DNA from: Streptomyces viridochromogenes DSM 40736
Lineage (GTDB): Bacteria > Actinomycetota > Actinomycetes > Streptomycetales > Streptomycetaceae
Assembly (NCBI RefSeq): GCF_000158955.1
Contig: NZ_GG657757.1
Location: 8,069,316-8,107,932 of the forward strand
Reading direction: 5' to 3'
DNA: 38,617 nt
In this document: positions 15,734 to 23,732 of the stretch, piece by piece
Layout: each line of letters starts with the position of its first letter
Numbering within the stretch: the stretch's first letter is position 1
Made by a program: the position numbers and the translations under genes
The notes under the pieces: model-generated
What the model was told of the DNA's origin: nothing
Database searches by the model: none
The model's input: only the letters and a program-made list of their open reading frames with translations

Positions 15734-16894
15734 TTACGCACCCCACCCCGCCTGCTCCCCACCGACCCGCTCGGCAACGATCTTCTCCGCCCAGCCGGAC
15801 CGCCGGTACGCGGCAAGAGGCTCGGGGTCCAACCCCATCTCCTCCCGCACCTCCCGCAGCAACGGCCGCACATCCGTGTTGTACGCATCCATCACCACGG
15901 CGTTCGCCTCCAGCACATCCCCCGAGCGCTGCGCCGCGCTCAAGGCGTCACCATCCACCAGCAGCGCCTTCGCCGTAGCCTCCTGCACATTCATCACCGA
16001 CCGGATGATCGCCGGGATCTTCGCCTCGATGTTGTGACACTGGTCGAGCATGAACGCGACCTCGGGCGAGAACCCCCCGCCCCGAACCACCTCGTACATG
16101 ATCCGGAACAGCTGGAACGGATCCGCGGCCCCCACCATCAGGTCGTCGTCCGCGTAGAACCGCGAGTTGAAGTCGAACCCCCCGAGCTTCCCCTCCCTCA
16201 GCAGCGTCGCCACGATGAACTCGATGTTGGTTCCCGGCGCGTGGTGCCCGGTGTCGACCACGACCTGCGCCTTCGGCCCGAGCTTCAGGCAGTGGGCGTA
16301 GGCGGTGCCCCAGTCCGGCACGTCCGTCGCGTAGAACGCCGGCTCGAAGAACTTGTACTCCAGCAGCATCCGCTGCCCCTCGCCCAGCCGCTCGTAGACC
16401 TCCGCGAGCCCCTCGGCGAGCCGGTCCTGCCGCCCGCGGATGTCGTCCTGCCCCGGATAGTTGGTCCCGTCGGCGAACCACAGCTTCAGATCACGCGACC
16501 CGGTCGCGTCCATGATGTCGACGCACTCCAGCAGATGGTCCACGGCCTTGCGCCGCACCACCGCGTCCGGATGGCAGATGCTCCCGAGCTTGTAGTCGTC
16601 GTCCTGGAAGGTGTTGGAGTTGATCGCCCCCAGCCGCACACCACGCTGCTCGGCATGGGTCGCCAGCGCCGCGTAGTCGTCGACCCGGTCCCACGGAATG
16701 TGCAGGGCGACGGTCGGCGCCACGCCGGTGAACTCGTGCACCTTCGCCGCGTCGTCCAGCTTCTCGTACGGATCGCGCGGCACACCCGCCTGCGCGAACA
16801 CCTTGAACCGGGTGCCCGAGTTCCCGTACGCCCAGGACGGCGTCTCGACGGCCTGTGTCTTGAGAGCGGTCTTCGCCGCGGCGGGCTCGGTCAC
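15734..16894 (-). CDS. rhaI: L-rhamnose isomerase (RhaI type)
   Basis: A 386-residue TIM-barrel sugar isomerase of the RhaI/Pseudomonas type rather than the E. coli RhaA type. Markers include HIPWDRVDDY, GAINSNTFQDDDYKLGS, LLEYKFFEPAFY, VVVDTGHHAPGTNIEF and GGFDFNSRFYADDD, which carry the acidic and His residues expected to bind the two metals. It converts L-rhamnose to L-rhamnulose. The GTG at 16894 has AGGAG 7 bases before it; a longer frame to 16930 has no such signal. It is first in the leftward operon, about 50 bases after a strong TTGACA/TAGCTT promoter and a LacI-like operator. Confidence 0.95.
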   Translation of the reverse strand: MTEPAAAKTALKTQAVETPSWAYGNSGTRFKVFAQAGVPRDPYEKLDDAAKVHEFTGVAPTVALHIPWDRVDDYAALATHAEQRGVRLGAINSNTFQDDDYKLGSICHPDAVVRRKAVDHLLECVDIMDATGSRDLKLWFADGTNYPGQDDIRGRQDRLAEGLAEVYERLGEGQRMLLEYKFFEPAFYATDVPDWGTAYAHCLKLGPKAQVVVDTGHHAPGTNIEFIVATLLREGKLGGFDFNSRFYADDDLMVGAADPFQLFRIMYEVVRGGGFSPEVAFMLDQCHNIEAKIPAIIRSVMNVQEATAKALLVDGDALSAAQRSGDVLEANAVVMDAYNTDVRPLLREVREEMGLDPEPLAAYRRSGWAEKIVAERVGGEQAGWGA

Positions 16895-16934
16895 GTCAGG
16901 GCTCCTGTGGCATCGGGTCGTAACGACCACTGAG

Positions 16935-16946
16935 TGAAACGATTCA
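16935..16946. promoter_or_regulatory. LacI-type operator in front of rhaI
   Basis: TGAAACGATTCA, one base away from the perfect LacI-family palindrome TGAAACGTTTCA. It begins 8 bases after the -10 box of the leftward promoter, so a bound repressor would block initiation. A sister site (TGAAACCTTTCA) lies at the rightward promoter. The LacI-family protein encoded at 23733 is the likely ligand-responsive repressor. Confidence 0.65.
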
Positions 16947-16953
16947 GAACGCG

Positions 16954-16982
16954 AAGCTATGGGGCCCTCGAAGGGGTGTCAA
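16954..16982 (-). promoter_or_regulatory. promoter of the leftward rhaI-rhaEW-rhaB-lutABC operon
   Basis: On the minus strand, a consensus -35 TTGACA (16982-16977), a 17-base spacer and TAGCTT (16959-16954). The predicted start is near 16947, directly at the LacI-type operator. Confidence 0.7.
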
Positions 16983-17031
16983 CCCCTCCGGTCGACCCGG
17001 TTCGCCGTGACCGGCGTGTGACCCACTGTCC

Positions 17032-17046
17032 TCGAAATCTTTTCGA
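17032..17046. promoter_or_regulatory. inverted repeat upstream of the rightward promoter
   Basis: TCGAAA-TCT-TTTCGA, a perfect 6-bp-arm inverted repeat lying 10 bases upstream of the rhaT -35 box, between the two divergent promoters. It may be an activator or auxiliary operator site for the rha locus; no second copy was seen. Confidence 0.4.
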
Positions 17047-17056
17047 CCGGTACCCA

Positions 17057-17086
17057 TTGACGTGACATGCGCGGCCCGCCTAACGT
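17057..17086 (+). promoter_or_regulatory. promoter of the rightward rhaTPQS-rhaM operon
   Basis: TTGACG (17057-17062), an 18-base spacer and TAACGT (17081-17086). The predicted start is near 17093, about 8 bases before the LacI-type operator at 17101. Confidence 0.65.
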
Positions 17087-17100
17087 CCCGGCAACCCAGT

Positions 17101-17112
17101 TGAAACCTTTCA
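17101..17112. promoter_or_regulatory. LacI-type operator in front of rhaT
   Basis: TGAAACCTTTCA, one base from the LacI-family consensus TGAAACGTTTCA. It lies about +9 to +20 of the predicted transcript, mirroring the operator at the leftward promoter. Confidence 0.65.
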
Positions 17113-17156
17113 CGATGCCGAAAGGGCCGTCCCGCCGGCGTCGTCGAGGAGCCCCC

Positions 17157-18674
17157 ATGACCCACCCGTCCACCACGGGTCCGGCCCCGGTTCTGGCGCT
17201 GAGGGACGTCTCCAAGTCCTTCGGCGCGGTCCGCGCACTACGGGACGTCTCCCTGGAGCTGTTCCCCGGGGAGGTGCACGCCCTCGCCGGTGAGAACGGC
17301 GCCGGCAAGTCCACCCTCATCAAGACGCTCGCCGGGGTGCACCGGCCGGACGCCGGCCAGGTGCTGCTCGACGGTGCGCCCGTCACCTTCCACGGTCCCG
17401 GTGACGCCCGCGACGCCGGCATCGCCGTGATCTACCAGGAGCCCACGCTCTTCCCCGACCTGTCGATCGCCGAGAACATCTACATGGGCCGTCAGCCGCG
17501 CCGCGCCCTCGGCCGGATCGACCACAAGGCCACGCACAACGCGACCGCCGCCCTCATGAAGCGCCTCGGCGTCGAACTCGACCCCGACCGGCCCGCCCGC
17601 GGTCTGTCCATCGCCGACCAGCAGATCGTCGAGATCGCCAAGGCCCTCTCCTTCGACGCCCGCGTCCTGATCATGGACGAGTCGACCGCCGCGCTGACCG
17701 GCAGCGAGGTCGCCCGACTCTTCGGCGTCGTACGTACCCTGCGCGAACAGGGTGCCGCCGTGCTGTTCATCTCCCACCGGCTGGAGGAGATCTTCGAGAT
17801 CTGCGGGCGAGTCACCACCCTGCGCGACGGCGCCTGGGTCGGCAGCGAACCGCTGGCGGACATGACCGAGGACGACCTGGTGCGCCGCATGGTCGGCCGC
17901 GACCTCGACGAGCTCTACCCCAAGCAGGAGGTGCGGCCGGGCGAAACCGCCCTGAGCGTGCGCCGGCTGACCCGCGAGGGCGTCTTCACCGATGTCTCCT
18001 TCGAGGTGCGCCACGGCGAGATCGTCGGGCTGGCCGGACTCGTCGGCGCCGGGCGTACGGAGGTTGCCCGGGCCGTGTTCGGCATCGACCGCTGGGACGC
18101 CGGCGAGGTCGAGGTCGACGGGCGGAAGCTGACCAACGGGGCCCCCTCCACGGCCATGGCCGCAGGCCTCGCCCTGGTCCCCGAGGACCGGCGCGCCCAG
18201 GGCCTGGTGATGGACATGTCCATCGAGCGGAACATCGGGCTCACCGGCCTGCGTACGACCGTGAGGGCGGGCCTGATGGACCGCGGCGCCGAGCGCAGCC
18301 GCTCCCTCGACTGGGCCGTCAGGCTCCAGGTCAAGTACGCCCGCCTCGCCGACACCGTCAACACCCTGTCCGGCGGCAACCAGCAGAAGGTCGTGCTCGC
18401 CAAGTGGCTCGCCACCGGCCCCAGGGTGCTGATCGTCGACGAGCCCACCCGGGGCATCGACGTCGGCACCAAGGCCGAGGTGCACCGGCTGCTGTCCCAA
18501 CTGGCCGCCGACGGCGTGGCCGTCCTGATGATCTCCTCCGACCTGCCCGAGATCCTCGGCATGGCCGACCGCGTGCTGGTGATGCACGAGGGCCGCCTCA
18601 CCGCCGAGATCCCGCGCTCCGACGCCACCGAGGAAACCGTGATGGCCGCAGCCACCGGGAGGGCCGCCGCATGA
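17157..18674 (+). CDS. rhaT: sugar ABC transporter ATPase (RhaT-like, two ABC domains)
   Basis: A 505-residue RbsA/RhaT-type protein with tandem ABC domains. Domain 1 has Walker A GENGAGKST and LIMDESTAALT, with Ser where most ABC proteins have Pro, and a degenerate signature LSIADQQ. Domain 2 (from about 265) has the usual degenerate Walker A GLVGAGRTE, but an intact signature LSGGNQQKV and the Walker B region VLIVDEPTRGIDVG. The ATG at 17157 has GAGGAG 6 bases upstream. It energises uptake through the two permeases that follow, and by context the substrate is L-rhamnose. First gene of the rightward operon; its stop overlaps rhaP (ATGA). Confidence 0.94.
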   Translation: MTHPSTTGPAPVLALRDVSKSFGAVRALRDVSLELFPGEVHALAGENGAGKSTLIKTLAGVHRPDAGQVLLDGAPVTFHGPGDARDAGIAVIYQEPTLFPDLSIAENIYMGRQPRRALGRIDHKATHNATAALMKRLGVELDPDRPARGLSIADQQIVEIAKALSFDARVLIMDESTAALTGSEVARLFGVVRTLREQGAAVLFISHRLEEIFEICGRVTTLRDGAWVGSEPLADMTEDDLVRRMVGRDLDELYPKQEVRPGETALSVRRLTREGVFTDVSFEVRHGEIVGLAGLVGAGRTEVARAVFGIDRWDAGEVEVDGRKLTNGAPSTAMAAGLALVPEDRRAQGLVMDMSIERNIGLTGLRTTVRAGLMDRGAERSRSLDWAVRLQVKYARLADTVNTLSGGNQQKVVLAKWLATGPRVLIVDEPTRGIDVGTKAEVHRLLSQLAADGVAVLMISSDLPEILGMADRVLVMHEGRLTAEIPRSDATEETVMAAATGRAAA

Positions 18675-19711
18675 CGGTCGTCACCCCCCGAGAGGCCCCC
18701 GTGGCCGACGTGCCCAAGTCGAGTGGCACCCGGCTGGTCGACCGCGTCTTCAAGATGCGTGAACTCGCCATCCTGGTCGTCTTCCTGGTGATGATCGCCG
18801 TCACCCAGGCCGGCAACAGCGAGTTCCTCTCCGAACAGGGCATCAAGGACCTGCTGCTGAACGCGACGATCCTGGTGCTGGTCGCCACCGGCCAGTCCCT
18901 CGTCGTCATCACCCGCAACGTCGACCTGTCCGTCGGATCCACACTCGGCATCAGCGCCTTCGCCGCCGGAACGTATCTCCAGGGCGGCGGCAACCCGTTC
19001 GTGGCGATCGCGCTGGCCATCCTGCTCGGCATCGGCTTCGGCCTGCTGAACGGACTGCTCGTCAGCCTCGGCCAGGTGCCCGCGCTCGTCGTCACCCTCG
19101 GCACGCTCTACATCATCCGCGGCATCGACTCCATCTGGGTGGGCTCCCGTCAGATCACGGCGGCCGATCTGCCGGGCGGGTTCGTCGACTTCGGCTCCGG
19201 GGGCATCTCGGCGGTGCCGTACCTCGCCCTGATCGCGCTGGCCGTCCTCATCGCCACCGCCTACTGCCTCAAGCACTTCGTCAGCGGCCGCGAGCTGTAC
19301 GCCCTCGGTTCCAACCCGGAGGCCGCCCGCCTGGCCGGCATCCCCGTCCGCAAGCGGATCCTCGCCGCGTACACCTTCTGCGGCGCCCTCGCCGGACTCG
19401 CCGGCGCGATGTACCTCGCCCGCTTCGGCAACGTCGACTCCGGCACCGGGAACGGCTACGAACTCACCGTCGTCAGTGCGGTCGTGGTCGGCGGCGTCGT
19501 CTTCACCGGCGGCTCCGGCAGCGTCTACGGCGCGGCGCTCGGAGCGCTCCTGCTGACCTCCATCAACAGTGTGCTGCCCGCCCTCGGCGTCAGCTCCGTC
19601 TGGGTGCTCGCCATCAACGGCATCCTGCTCATCCTCGCCATCGCGGTCGACCGCGTCGTCGCGCTGCGCGTGGCCTCCGCCCTGAAGAAGAGGAAGGCCC
19701 GCCATGGCTGA
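18671..19711 (+). CDS. rhaP: sugar ABC transporter permease 1 (RhaP-like)
   Basis: A 346-residue BPD_transp_2 (RbsC-type) membrane protein with about 8-10 hydrophobic segments, the first near residues 33-46 after a basic cytoplasmic tail. The family motif near the cytoplasmic coupling helix reads ALGSNPEAARLAGI, and a Gly-rich GGVVFTGGSGSVYGA loop follows. The ATG overlaps the rhaT stop, and its own end overlaps rhaQ by 8 bases, so the three are tightly coupled. The RhaP/RhaQ labels follow gene order and could be swapped. Confidence 0.92.
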   Translation: MTVVTPREAPVADVPKSSGTRLVDRVFKMRELAILVVFLVMIAVTQAGNSEFLSEQGIKDLLLNATILVLVATGQSLVVITRNVDLSVGSTLGISAFAAGTYLQGGGNPFVAIALAILLGIGFGLLNGLLVSLGQVPALVVTLGTLYIIRGIDSIWVGSRQITAADLPGGFVDFGSGGISAVPYLALIALAVLIATAYCLKHFVSGRELYALGSNPEAARLAGIPVRKRILAAYTFCGALAGLAGAMYLARFGNVDSGTGNGYELTVVSAVVVGGVVFTGGSGSVYGAALGALLLTSINSVLPALGVSSVWVLAINGILLILAIAVDRVVALRVASALKKRKARHG

Positions 19712-20678
19712 CATCTCCCTGAGCCGAGCGGTCCGCTGGGACACGGTTGTCGGCGCTCTCCTCATCGTCGTCCTGCTGTTCTCCTTCGGCTTCGTCGACG
19801 GGTTCGGCAACGCGCTCAACCTGTCCTTCCTGATCGGCAACACGCTGCCGATCGCGCTGATCGCCCTGCCGATGACCCTGCTGGTCGTCTCCGGGGAGAT
19901 CGACCTGTCGGTGGCGTCCACGGCGGGGCTGTCCGGTGCCGTGATGGGCGCGCTGTGGAACCAGGGCATGGCCATCGAGACGATCATTCCGATCTGTCTG
20001 CTGCTGGGTGTGGTGTGCGGACTGGTCAACGGGCTGCTGGTGACCCGGCTGGGGCTGCCGTCCCTCGCCGTCACGATCGGCACCCTCGCCGCCTACCGCG
20101 GCATCGCGCAGATCGTGCTCGGGTCCGACGCGGTGACCGACTTTCCCTCGCAGTACCTGGACTTCGCCGCCGGGCGTCTCGGTGACACCTTCATTCCATA
20201 CGCCTTCCTGCCGTTCCTGGTGCTGCTCGCCATCGCCGTGGTCGCGCTGCACGCCACTCCGTTCGGGCGGTCGCTGTTCGCGACCGGGGCGAGTGAGGAG
20301 GCGGCGCGGTTCGCCGGGGTCCGGGTGAAGCGGCAGAAGCTGATCCTGTTCACGGTGACCGGGTTGATGGCCTCGCTGACCGGGATCTTCTGGGCGTTGC
20401 ACTACGCGAGTGCGCGGTACGACAACGCGACCGGGCTCGAACTGTCCGTCGTGGCGGCGGTGTTGCTCGGTGGGATCGACTTCGACGGGGGCAAGGGCAC
20501 GCTGGGCGGGGCGATCGCCGGGGTGTTTCTGCTCGGGGCGCTGCAGAACGTGATGAGCCTCCAGGACGTTTCGGCGCAGTCGCAGATCGTCGTCACCGGT
20601 GTGTTGCTCGTGCTGTCCGTTCTCGGGCCCCGGGTGGCTCGGCAGATCGCCGTTGTGCGTGCTCAATCGTCCGGCTGA
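19704..20678 (+). CDS. rhaQ: sugar ABC transporter permease 2 (RhaQ-like)
   Basis: A 324-residue BPD_transp_2 membrane protein, paralogous to RhaP. It shares the VSGEIDLSVASTAGLSG region, the coupling motif ATGASEEAARFAGV and GGIDFDGGKGTLGGA. It would form the heterodimeric channel with RhaP. Its start lies inside the rhaP coding end (8-base overlap). After it comes a 107-base gap holding a dispersed repeat, then the binding protein gene. Confidence 0.92.
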   Translation: MADISLSRAVRWDTVVGALLIVVLLFSFGFVDGFGNALNLSFLIGNTLPIALIALPMTLLVVSGEIDLSVASTAGLSGAVMGALWNQGMAIETIIPICLLLGVVCGLVNGLLVTRLGLPSLAVTIGTLAAYRGIAQIVLGSDAVTDFPSQYLDFAAGRLGDTFIPYAFLPFLVLLAIAVVALHATPFGRSLFATGASEEAARFAGVRVKRQKLILFTVTGLMASLTGIFWALHYASARYDNATGLELSVVAAVLLGGIDFDGGKGTLGGAIAGVFLLGALQNVMSLQDVSAQSQIVVTGVLLVLSVLGPRVARQIAVVRAQSSG

Positions 20679-20680
20679 CC

Positions 20681-20745
20681 GGTTGTTCGTGGCTGGTCGG
20701 GCCCACGCGGCGGAGCCGCATATCGATACAGCCCCGCGCCCCTGA
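20681..20745. repeat. dispersed intergenic repeat, copy B (rhaQ-rhaS gap)
   Basis: Runs from GGTTGTTCGTGGCTGGTCGG through GCGGC-GGA-GCCGC to ACAGCCCCGCGCCCCTGA. It is the reverse-strand counterpart of copy A at 15634-15700, with the outer blocks and hairpin stem kept. It sits between permease and binding-protein genes, where a hairpin could let the solute-binding protein be made in excess (inference). Confidence 0.7.
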
Positions 20746-20785
20746 GCGGCGCTTCCCTCAACCTCGTTCAAAGGAAACCGTCATC

Positions 20786-21868
20786 ATGCGTAAGTCAACC
20801 CTCCGCCGCAGCTGTGCTGCGCTTGCCACCGCCACCACGCTCGCCCTGGCCCTCACCGCCTGCGGCGGCACCACCAAGAAGGACGTCGCGAACGAGGGCG
20901 GGGCCGCCGCCACCGCCGGCAAGGCCGACCCAGGCGCCGAACTGAAGAAGGGGCTCACCGTCGGGTTCCTGCCCAAGCAGGTCAACAACCCGTACTTCAC
21001 CTCCGCCGACAAGGGCGGCGAGAAGGCGCTGAAGGAGCTCGGCTCCAGCTACAAGGAGGTCGGTCCGTCCAGCGCGACCGACACCGCCGGGCAGGTCAGC
21101 TACGTCAACACCCTCACCCAGCAGCAGGTCGACGCGATGGCCGTCTCCGCGCAGGACCCGGGGGCGCTGTGCACCGCGCTGAAGCAGGCCATGAAGAACG
21201 GCATCAAGGTCGTCACCTACGACTCCGACACCACGGCCGGCTGCCGCAACGCCTTCGTCTCTCAGGCGTCCGCCGAGGACCTGGGCCGTACCGAGGTGCA
21301 GCTGCTCGCCAAGCAGATCGACTACAAGGGCGAGATCGCGATCCTGTCCGCCGCGCAGACGGCGACGAACCAGAACACCTGGATCGACTTCATGAAGGAC
21401 GAGCTGAAGAAGCCCGAGTACAAGAACATGAAGCTGGTGAAGACCGCGTACGGCAACGACGACGCCCAGCAGTCCTTCCAGCAGACCCAGGGCCTGCTCC
21501 AGGAGTACCCGAACCTGAAGGGGATCATCTCCCCGACCACCGTCGGCATCAAGGCCGCCGCCCAGTACCTGTCCGGCTCGAAGTACAAGGGCAAGGTCAA
21601 GCTGACCGGCCTCGGCACCCCGAACGACATGCGCAAGTACGTCAAGAACGGCACCGTCGAGGCGTTCGAGCTGTGGGACCCGGCGAAGCTCGGCGAGCTG
21701 GCGGCACGGACAGCGGTCGCCCTGTCCTCCGGGCAGATCACCGGCAAGGAGGGCGAGACCTTCAAGGCGGGTTCGATGGGCGAGTACACCATCGGCAAGG
21801 ACGGCGTGATCAGCCTCGGCAAGCCGACCGTGTTCGACGCCAAGAACATCGACCAGTTCGACTTCTAG
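20786..21868 (+). CDS. rhaS: rhamnose ABC transporter substrate-binding lipoprotein (RhaS-like)
   Basis: A 360-residue periplasmic-binding-protein-type-1 (RbsB/RhaS-like) lipoprotein. The signal peptide MRKSTLRRSCAALATATT ends in the lipobox LTAC with Cys26, followed by a Gly/Ala-rich linker. The mature part has FLPKQVNNPYF, a sugar-contact strand typical of RhaS/autoinducer-2-binding-like proteins, then DAMAVSAQDPG and VVTYDSDT. The ATG at 20786 follows AAAGGAAA. It would capture L-rhamnose outside the membrane and pass it to RhaP/RhaQ. A repeat hairpin separates it from the permeases. Confidence 0.94.
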   Translation: MRKSTLRRSCAALATATTLALALTACGGTTKKDVANEGGAAATAGKADPGAELKKGLTVGFLPKQVNNPYFTSADKGGEKALKELGSSYKEVGPSSATDTAGQVSYVNTLTQQQVDAMAVSAQDPGALCTALKQAMKNGIKVVTYDSDTTAGCRNAFVSQASAEDLGRTEVQLLAKQIDYKGEIAILSAAQTATNQNTWIDFMKDELKKPEYKNMKLVKTAYGNDDAQQSFQQTQGLLQEYPNLKGIISPTTVGIKAAAQYLSGSKYKGKVKLTGLGTPNDMRKYVKNGTVEAFELWDPAKLGELAARTAVALSSGQITGKEGETFKAGSMGEYTIGKDGVISLGKPTVFDAKNIDQFDF

Positions 21869-21884
21869 TCCTGGAGGGTTGTTG

Positions 21885-22205
21885 ATGCAGCGCGTGTGTT
21901 TCCTGCTGAAGGTCAGGGCGGACCGCCTCGACGAGTACCGCGAGCGGCACGCCGCCGTGTGGCCCGAGATGCTCCAGGCGCTCTCGGAGACCGGCTGGCA
22001 CAACTACTCGCTCTTCCTGCGCGAGGACGGACTGCTCGTCGGCTACCTGGAGACCGAGGACTTCGCCGCCGCCCGGGCCGGCATGGAAGCCACCGACGTC
22101 AACGCCCGCTGGCAGGCGGAGATGGGGCCGTTCTTCGAGTCGCTGGACGGCGCCCGGCCCGACGAGGCCATGAAGCCGCTCACGGAAGTGTTCCACCTCG
22201 CATGA
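21885..22205 (+). CDS. rhaM: L-rhamnose mutarotase
   Basis: A 106-residue RhaM/RhaU-family protein, the usual length for the family. Its hallmarks are VCFLLKVRADRLDEYRERH, AAVWPEML, TGWHNYSLFLRED and LVGYLETEDF, with the catalytic His in YRERH. It interconverts the alpha and beta anomers of L-rhamnose before isomerisation. Two in-frame TTG codons precede the ATG at 21885; the ATG is preferred because GGAGG lies 7 bases upstream. It is 16 bases after rhaS and 16 before the exported BNR_4 gene, all one operon. Confidence 0.95.
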   Translation: MQRVCFLLKVRADRLDEYRERHAAVWPEMLQALSETGWHNYSLFLREDGLLVGYLETEDFAAARAGMEATDVNARWQAEMGPFFESLDGARPDEAMKPLTEVFHLA

Positions 22206-22221
22206 CGATGGAGTCCACGAG

Positions 22222-23646
22222 ATGCACAGACGTACGTTGCTGGCCGCCGCCCTGGCCGGTGCCGCGGTGACCCCCGCCTTCGCCTCCGGCACCGCGCGGG
22301 CCGCCGACCCCGGCCCCTCCGTCACCCGGGCCGGCACCACCACCCTCGACAGCCAGGCGATCTTCTTCGTGTCCTACGACGGCCTGGTCAACAACAACGC
22401 GTTCCAGAAGAACGGCCTGCTGACCTACAAGGGCTACCAGTACGCCGTCTGGTACACCGCCGACCGGGGCGCCGTCGTCGGCCGCCGCGCCCTCGGATCG
22501 AGCTCCTGGTCCACCGTGAAGGTCGGCCACACCCTGCGGTACGACGACTCCCACAACGTCATCTCCATGGGCGTCTCCGAGGTCGACGGCCGGCTGCACC
22601 TCAACATGGACTCCCACAGCGACGGCTTCACCTACGTCAAGTCCGTCGCCGGGCTGATGGACAACCCCGGCGGGCTGAGCTGGACCGCCACTCGCTTCGG
22701 GGCGCCGCAGTCCACGCTGGACGGGCTGGCGCCGACCTCGCAGTTCACCTATCCGCAGTTCGTCGCCACCCCCGACGGCAAGCTCCAGCTGAGCTACCGC
22801 GTCGCCGTCTCCGGCAACGGGCGCAACGCGCTCGCCGAGTACGACGGCACCAGGTGGACCGACCTGGGGGAGTGGTCCGCCTCCACCGGCACGTACACCA
22901 GCGAGCACGGCTCCTCGACCGCCCGCAACATGTACCTGCACGGCATCGACTACGACCGGAACGGCCGGCTGCACTCCTTCTTCACCTGGCGTGAGCAGAA
23001 CGGCGCCGTGATGTGCGACGGTGGCGGCATCACCAACCACGACACCGGCTACGTCTACTCCGACGACCGGGGGCGCACCTGGCGCAACAACGCCGGTGCC
23101 GTCGTCGGCGTCACCGGCGGCTCCGACAAGGTGTCCGTGACCGACGCCGGCTTGGTCGTCGACCCGCTCAACCCGGACCACTCCCTGATGAACCAGGAGA
23201 GCCAGTTCACGGACTCCGCCGGCCGGCCGCACGCGATCATCTCCTACGTCCCCGGCCGCTTCGGGCAGTGCACCACGGACTACGTCGCCGACCGGACCAG
23301 GAACGGGCGCGCCTTCCACCTGCGCAGGAACGCCTCCGGCGGCTGGCGGAAGACCGAGATCCCGGTCCCGCTGAACTCCAGCCAGCGCACCAAGCTGATC
23401 CTCGACAGGTACGACAACGCGTACGCGATCTTCCCGTTCGGCAGGATCGCGGGGGCCTCCGCCGCCTCCGGGTACACGGACTGGAAGATCCTGTTCGACG
23501 GCAGCGGCCTGGGCGCCTTCGGCGAGGTCGTCATCGACGAGACGCGGGTCGCCCAGGACGGGGTGCTGTCCTTCATGTACCAGGAGAAGTCCAGTGGCAC
23601 GACGCCCTCGGCCCTCCACGTGATCGACTTCCGCCTGCCCGTCTGA
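22222..23646 (+). CDS. exported BNR_4 beta-propeller protein, candidate rhamnose-releasing polysaccharide lyase
   Basis: A 474-residue protein. A Tat/Sec-like signal (HRRTLLAAALAG... with ARA near residues 25-27) precedes a BNR_4-type propeller, seen in YLHGIDYDRNGRLHSFFTWRE-like and MNQESQFTD motifs. BNR_4 proteins include PL24/PL25 ulvan lyases, and related propellers include lyases cutting rhamnose-glucuronate links. From memory of those families, two His about 20 residues apart and a Tyr...Arg pair 16 apart are catalytic; here His111, His132, Tyr177 and Arg193 show the same spacing. It lies 16 bases after rhaM, so it probably supplies rhamnose or rhamnose-ended oligosaccharides to the transporter (inference). 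A glycoside hydrolase or a non-catalytic binding role is possible. Confidence 0.82.
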   Translation: MHRRTLLAAALAGAAVTPAFASGTARAADPGPSVTRAGTTTLDSQAIFFVSYDGLVNNNAFQKNGLLTYKGYQYAVWYTADRGAVVGRRALGSSSWSTVKVGHTLRYDDSHNVISMGVSEVDGRLHLNMDSHSDGFTYVKSVAGLMDNPGGLSWTATRFGAPQSTLDGLAPTSQFTYPQFVATPDGKLQLSYRVAVSGNGRNALAEYDGTRWTDLGEWSASTGTYTSEHGSSTARNMYLHGIDYDRNGRLHSFFTWREQNGAVMCDGGGITNHDTGYVYSDDRGRTWRNNAGAVVGVTGGSDKVSVTDAGLVVDPLNPDHSLMNQESQFTDSAGRPHAIISYVPGRFGQCTTDYVADRTRNGRAFHLRRNASGGWRKTEIPVPLNSSQRTKLILDRYDNAYAIFPFGRIAGASAASGYTDWKILFDGSGLGAFGEVVIDETRVAQDGVLSFMYQEKSSGTTPSALHVIDFRLPV

Positions 23647-23732
23647 CCGGATCCGGGCGCCGGGGCGGCATGCCGGTAATGTGAAGCCGCTCCGGCCGCC
23701 GCCCCCTCGTCTCCCCTGGAGGTCCCTGTCCG

